NCBI GenBank assembly: GCA_947179155.2
Contig: OX359264.1
Coordinates: forward strand, 58,183,202-58,247,201
Reading direction: 5' to 3'
Origin: Hedera helix
Lineage: Eukaryota; Streptophyta; Magnoliopsida; Apiales; Araliaceae
DNA: 64,000 bases
A program made the position numbers and the translations under genes. The notes below the pieces were generated by a model. That model saw only the letters and a list, made by a program, of their open reading frames with translations. It was not told the origin of the DNA and ran no database searches. Positions within the stretch are counted from its first letter, which is position 1; every line of letters begins with the position of its first letter. This document shows, one piece after another, positions 59,641 to 64,000 of this stretch.

Positions 59641-61758
59641 CTTAAAGAGAGAGAAGTGTGTGAAACAGCCCAACCAACCAACCAAAACTAGTAGTCGAGT
59701 CCGGTCAGACCAAAGCTCACGCCACTAAGGACAACCCACAGCTGTCATCACACACTAACCCTGACCGCTTACGTGGCATCTCACCATTGACGGTCAAATT
59801 TCTTTCGTGCCCTCTAATTGACTTCATGTTCAAATTGAAGAAAAAAAATGAGAATAAAATAATTTATTTTACTAAAATTAAAAAATTATGTTTAATTACT
59901 TTCATCTCAAATTTATGAATTTTATTCTATAAAAAAAATATGTAATGACTTATTTCAAAAGAAATGTCATTTCATTTTTTCATTACATTCAATTTTTTAT
60001 TTCATTTATTCATTTATCATTCTTCCAATCCAAATGCAATATTATTATATTCATCAACTAATAATTGATTTTAGGGGTCTCAAATTCTTTATCTCAAAAA
60101 ATATTTCAAATAATATGTTATTATAATATTAATTGAGTATATTTTTTGTGATTAATTATGTTATAAATTATCATTAAAATTGATTAGATAGATCTATTAT
60201 GATTGGTTATATACTTTAAATTATTATTTAAATATTCAATATCATATTATTTGAGACTTATTTAAAATTAAAAATTTAAGACTCCTAATATTACTTAATA
60301 ATAATATACTACTATCAAATTACGAATTAATATCACTACTTGCCAGCTCAGATTATTTTTTGTAAAAAATATGTTAATAATGTTTTGCTTCGTGGGATAT
60401 GATAGTTTAAATAGATATAATAATATTATATATTGCGATAAAAAAAATTTGAATTATAATTATAAAATTTATCAGTATATAAAATTAAATATAATTATAA
60501 GAGAATCTCACTTATTATACATTTCTTTAAAAAAATTATCATTAATATTTATTTACAAAATTGATAATCAAAATATCGACATACATATTTGCAATATATA
60601 TCTTTTTTAAATAGATATTATAATTTTTGATAATTTATATATATATATATATATATAAGATCTATAAAGATCTTTTATAAATAAATAAAAAAGATCTTTT
60701 ATAAAAACCATATTTGGTTCATGGGTATGGGATATGGTGTATGGTGTGGACTATGGCTATTTGTCTCTTACCGATGGACCAGGAACTAGGAAGCAATCGA
60801 ATGATCAACTGATCTTTATCTTACGTTTGAATTTAAAAAATAAATATAAAAGTAAATATTAAAAAAATAAAATTATATTAAATAAATAAAATTATATTTA
60901 ATTATTTTATTATAATAAAATAAACTATTCACATCTCTCTTAAATTTATTAATTTTATTTTTTTTTTAAAAATATAAAATAACTCATTCTAACTAAAATA
61001 GAATAAATTATTTTACTTTTCATTTTATTACTTTCCCTATTCTATTATTTCATCTATTTTATTTTTTTCTTTATTCTATTATTTCATTCGTTTCATTTTT
61101 TCAAGTTAAACATGACATTAGGCTCACGTGGTTCTCGTTCAAACCAATGCCAACCCTTTCCGAATTTGCTGATCTGTCACTAACCTCAAACTGGATTCTC
61201 CCTTAGGCTCGGCCAATTGTTTGGTCCCCGAACCTATGTTCGTAAAGAAACAAAAACATTAATTATCTTTTAATTTTATTAAAAAATAATAGAACTCCTA
61301 AAATTAGGGTCAAGTAAAAAATTAAATTTGATCCCAAAATTATATCAAAAATTGATTAAACCTCGTTAATAGAATCGCAATAGCAATTTTAGAAAAATTG
61401 AAAACTGCATCTATAATTTTATTTTTGATTCTGCAATCTACGATATTGTCAAAATTACATCGTACGTTGATGATCATCTTCAATATTAACTATGAATGTC
61501 TTGATATTATGAATGAGAAAATCTTCAATAAAAATAAGACGGAGATATTTGCCTTAATAAAAGCTGAAAATAATTCTGCTATGAGCTTTCAACTATGCGT
61601 TAGCTATCTTCTGTTTCTATCTTTTCTTATGTGTTATATCTTAGATTTTATGCCTATGTATAACTTAGGATATGATAACTTTTGGATGTGATATTTTTGG
61701 GTAGTCTCAGGTTAAAATAAAGAACTGATAAATTCATACAATTTTTTTATTTTTTTTT
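59641..61758. other. Intergenic, very AT-rich
   Basis: About 2.1 kb with no supported gene. The ORFs at 60371-60610 and 61398-61691 are low-complexity AT reading frames. Confidence 0.5.
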
Positions 61759-61854
61759 ACACGGTAGAACCCACATAGAGTTATAGTGACGGTTTATCTG
61801 TCGTTATATATCTATAACTGTCACTATAGTTTTATAAATAGGTCTTACTGTGTG
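61759..61854. repeat. Short hairpin (MITE-like) element
   Basis: 96 bases. The left arm cacggtagaacc...ttatagtgacggtt pairs with the right arm aactgtcactata...ggtcttactgtg. Stem about 38 bases with mismatches. Confidence 0.55.
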
Positions 61855-62565
61855 AAAATATCAATTTCCTTAAAATATTATAATTTCTAAATTATATTTG
61901 CATGCATGAAAAATAGATGAGCAAAAAATGGCGAGCATGTCATTTTTTCTTTATGTAAATTCAAAAAAAATTCAATTTCATTGCGTCAGATAACAAAATT
62001 TTTAAAATTATAACTTAACACAATTTTCTTTCTTATAAAAAAATACTTTTAAATACATATATGCTCAATTAATTTTAAATTCAAAATTATACTAAATATA
62101 ATCGCACCCTTTTAAAATTATATTCTACCAATCATGAGTGATTTCGTACTTAAACAATTTTACGTTCGATTTAAGCTTTCATTCGCACCGAATCGTACCT
62201 TGCAGCAAAAAATAGGAGAGAGAAATACACAGCAGGAGAAACCTGTAAGACTGGTGACCGTACTATCCCTTGATCCTTCTCTGAGAAGCCAAACTCAACA
62301 TTTGTAGAAGAAGTATCATCAAGAAAATCGAAATATCCGCCATTACTTAGCTACCATGCTTGGATTTTCTCTCCTCTGAAACCTTCTTCTTGCATGCTGG
62401 CTGTGTCTAGCTAGCTGCTCTCCATTAAAGGCTTTCACAGTTTTACAAATCCCCACGAGAAACCCAGTTCCCCTTCACGGAAAAGTTTCGTTATTTTCCC
62501 TTTCTCTCTTTGTATATATTTAGACAATTGCTCTACCTATTTTCCATTGTAAATACCGCTTTAAA
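61855..62565. other. Intergenic and promoter of the LRR gene
   Basis: No gene seen. gtatatattta at about 62511-62521 may be the TATA box, 45-55 bases before the start codon, which would give a very short leader. Confidence 0.4.
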
Positions 62566-63753
62566 ATGGGGATTTTGCTATGTTATCTGCTAATTTTTCT
62601 TCAGCAAAGTTTACTAGCATTTGCAATGTTACACCCAATTGATTTTCTTGCTCTTCAATCCATTCGGAAATCCCTGGAAGATATGTCTGGCTCTAATTAT
62701 TTTGCCTCTTGGGATTTCACGGCCGACCCCTGCAACTTCGCCGGAGTTTATTGCGCCGGCGATAGAGTAATCGCTTTAAAGCTCGGTGACCCACGAGCTG
62801 GTTCTCCAGGTTTAGCCGGTCGCCTTGCTCCTGCTATTGGTAAGCTTACTTCTCTCGCCGAGTTCACCGTCGTTCCGGGACGAATCATGGGTACCCTGCC
62901 GCTGAGTCTGTCTCAGTTGAAAAACCTCCGGTTCCTCGCCGTTAGCAGGAATTTCATCTCTGGCCCTATTCCGGCGGCACTGGGTCAGCTTCGGGGATTA
63001 AGAACCCTAGATTTAAGCTACAATCAGCTCACCGGAAGTATCCCTTGGTCAACTGGAAGTCTACCGGCGTTAACTAACGTCATTCTCGGCCACAATCGTC
63101 TTTCCGGTTCAATTCCCCGGTTTACTTCACAAAGCCTAATCCGGCTGGACCTGAAGCAGAACCAGTTATCCGGTTTGCTCCCGCCGTATTCACTCCCTCC
63201 CTCCATTCAGTACCTATCATTGTCAGGGAACCGATTGAGCGGTCCGGTATATCGGGTCTTAGCCCGGATGAACCGACTAAACTATTTGGACCTTAGCCTG
63301 AACCGGTTCACCGGCAACATTCCGGGCTGTTTGTTCACATTCCCATTATCAAACCTCCAATTGCAGAGGAATTTATTTAGTGGGTCGGTACAACCGGCTG
63401 ATCAGGTCAGAATCCCGACCGTCGATCTCAGTTTTAACCAGTTTTCGGGTCAAATATCTCCATTATTCTCCACCGTACAAATTCTTTACCTCAACAATAA
63501 CCGGTTCATGGGTCAAGTACCGGGTACATTCGTGGACCGGTTGCTAGGCTCGAGTATACACATATTGTATCTACAGCATAATTTTCTGACCGGAATGGCG
63601 ATTAATCAGACGGTGGAGATTCCTGTGAAGAGTTCCTTGTGTTTGCAGTATAATTGTATGGTGCCTCCGGTTGAGACTCCTTGCCCCTTGAGAGCTGGGA
63701 AGCAGAAGACTAGGCCTACCGGGGAGTGCAGTGAACGGAATTTGGCTCCGTAA
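62566..63753 (+). CDS. Secreted leucine-rich-repeat protein (no kinase)
   Basis: Intronless, 395 aa. Signal peptide at residues 1 to ~20. N-terminal LRR cap ~24-63 (DFLALQSIRKSLED, WDFTADPCNFAGVYC). About ten extracellular-type LRRs follow (~75-330), for example LRGLRTLDLSYNQLTGSIP, with the plant consensus LxxLxxLxLxxNxLtGxIP. The C-terminal cap has paired cysteines (CLQYNC, ETPC). No transmembrane helix or kinase follows before the stop at 63751-63753, so it is an apoplastic protein, of the size class of LRR-only proteins in defence or receptor partnering. Partner and ligand cannot be read from the sequence. Base composition is GC-richer than its surroundings, as expected for an intact coding exon. 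Confidence 0.85.
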   Translation: MGILLCYLLIFLQQSLLAFAMLHPIDFLALQSIRKSLEDMSGSNYFASWDFTADPCNFAGVYCAGDRVIALKLGDPRAGSPGLAGRLAPAIGKLTSLAEFTVVPGRIMGTLPLSLSQLKNLRFLAVSRNFISGPIPAALGQLRGLRTLDLSYNQLTGSIPWSTGSLPALTNVILGHNRLSGSIPRFTSQSLIRLDLKQNQLSGLLPPYSLPPSIQYLSLSGNRLSGPVYRVLARMNRLNYLDLSLNRFTGNIPGCLFTFPLSNLQLQRNLFSGSVQPADQVRIPTVDLSFNQFSGQISPLFSTVQILYLNNNRFMGQVPGTFVDRLLGSSIHILYLQHNFLTGMAINQTVEIPVKSSLCLQYNCMVPPVETPCPLRAGKQKTRPTGECSERNLAP

Positions 63754-64000
63754 TCAAGATAATTAATTATAAATTAGTAATTTATTTGGGTTGTGGGTAG
63801 GTATTAAATTCAATGAATTGATTTTTGTGATATATACGTGTGTGTGTGTGTGTGAGTTTAACAATCCTAAAAAAAAAAGACCAAATCTATCTGCTTTTTG
63901 CTTGAAACGTGGTGGTACATGTACGTACTGATAACTTGATAAGTGACCTTCCTTTTCTAAGTGTACCAAGTAAAACTACTAGTTATCCATTACTTAATAT
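63754..64000. other. 3' flank of the LRR gene
   Basis: Non-coding; a (GT)n run at 63836-63854. Confidence 0.6.

Noticed and set aside
60371..61691. Two AT-rich ORFs (79 and 97 aa)
   Set aside because: Codon content is dominated by Ile, Asn, Lys and Tyr, as expected from random AT-rich DNA; no start context or domain.

Overview
The window is a stretch of plant nuclear genome, most likely from a eudicot. It is AT-rich, its host genes are split by GT-AG introns, and every protein recognised belongs to a flowering-plant family. The exact lineage cannot be fixed from the sequence. About half of the window is transposon-derived. No rRNA, tRNA or CRISPR was seen.

Region 1-14643 is the 3' portion of a Ty3/gypsy element of the Tat type. 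It holds an additional RNase H, an integrase, a spliced antisense ORF, a 3' minisatellite, a polypurine tract and a 394-bp LTR. A second, complete gypsy element is nested inside it (2104-12240): a chromovirus with 3.3-kb LTRs and a perfect 5-bp target duplication. The LTRs are almost identical, so the insertion is young, yet the reverse transcriptase core is missing, no gag is recognisable and stop codons break pol. A solo LTR of the same family lies at 34136-37383 inside an AAT microsatellite.

Region 15331-30193 holds host genes: a decayed FANTASTIC FOUR-like gene (-), a three-exon GH3 acyl-acid-amido synthetase (+, 584 aa), and a tandem pair of ERD6-like sugar transporters (-). The upstream transporter copy (25806-30193) has 18 exons and an intact 488-aa frame. 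The downstream copy (22050-24557) is a 5'-truncated pseudogene.

Region 30200-44400 is intergenic and full of repeats: a 32-base poly-G run, a foldback element, AAT microsatellites, the solo LTR, and a 5.4-kb Helitron (38367-43799). The Helitron keeps only the helicase part of its replicase.

Region 44447-46354 is an intronless RKF3-type receptor kinase (-). A worn CACTA transposon follows (47288-51184), carrying a hAT-like insert and a short SINE. A class VI receptor-like cytoplasmic kinase (54619-56800, +, seven coding exons, one GC-AG intron) and a secreted leucine-rich-repeat protein (62566-63753, +) complete the gene content. The space between them holds foldback elements, a diverged tandem repeat and AT microsatellites.

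The host genes do not form a pathway. The transporter and RKF3 appear to be an old neighbour pair, also adjacent in Arabidopsis as recalled, now pushed apart by the solo LTR and the Helitron. The most unusual items are the young but RT-less chromovirus with its unrecognised 202-aa ORF, the spliced antisense ORF overlapping the tail of pol, and the two-phase minisatellite whose monomers show compensatory end changes.
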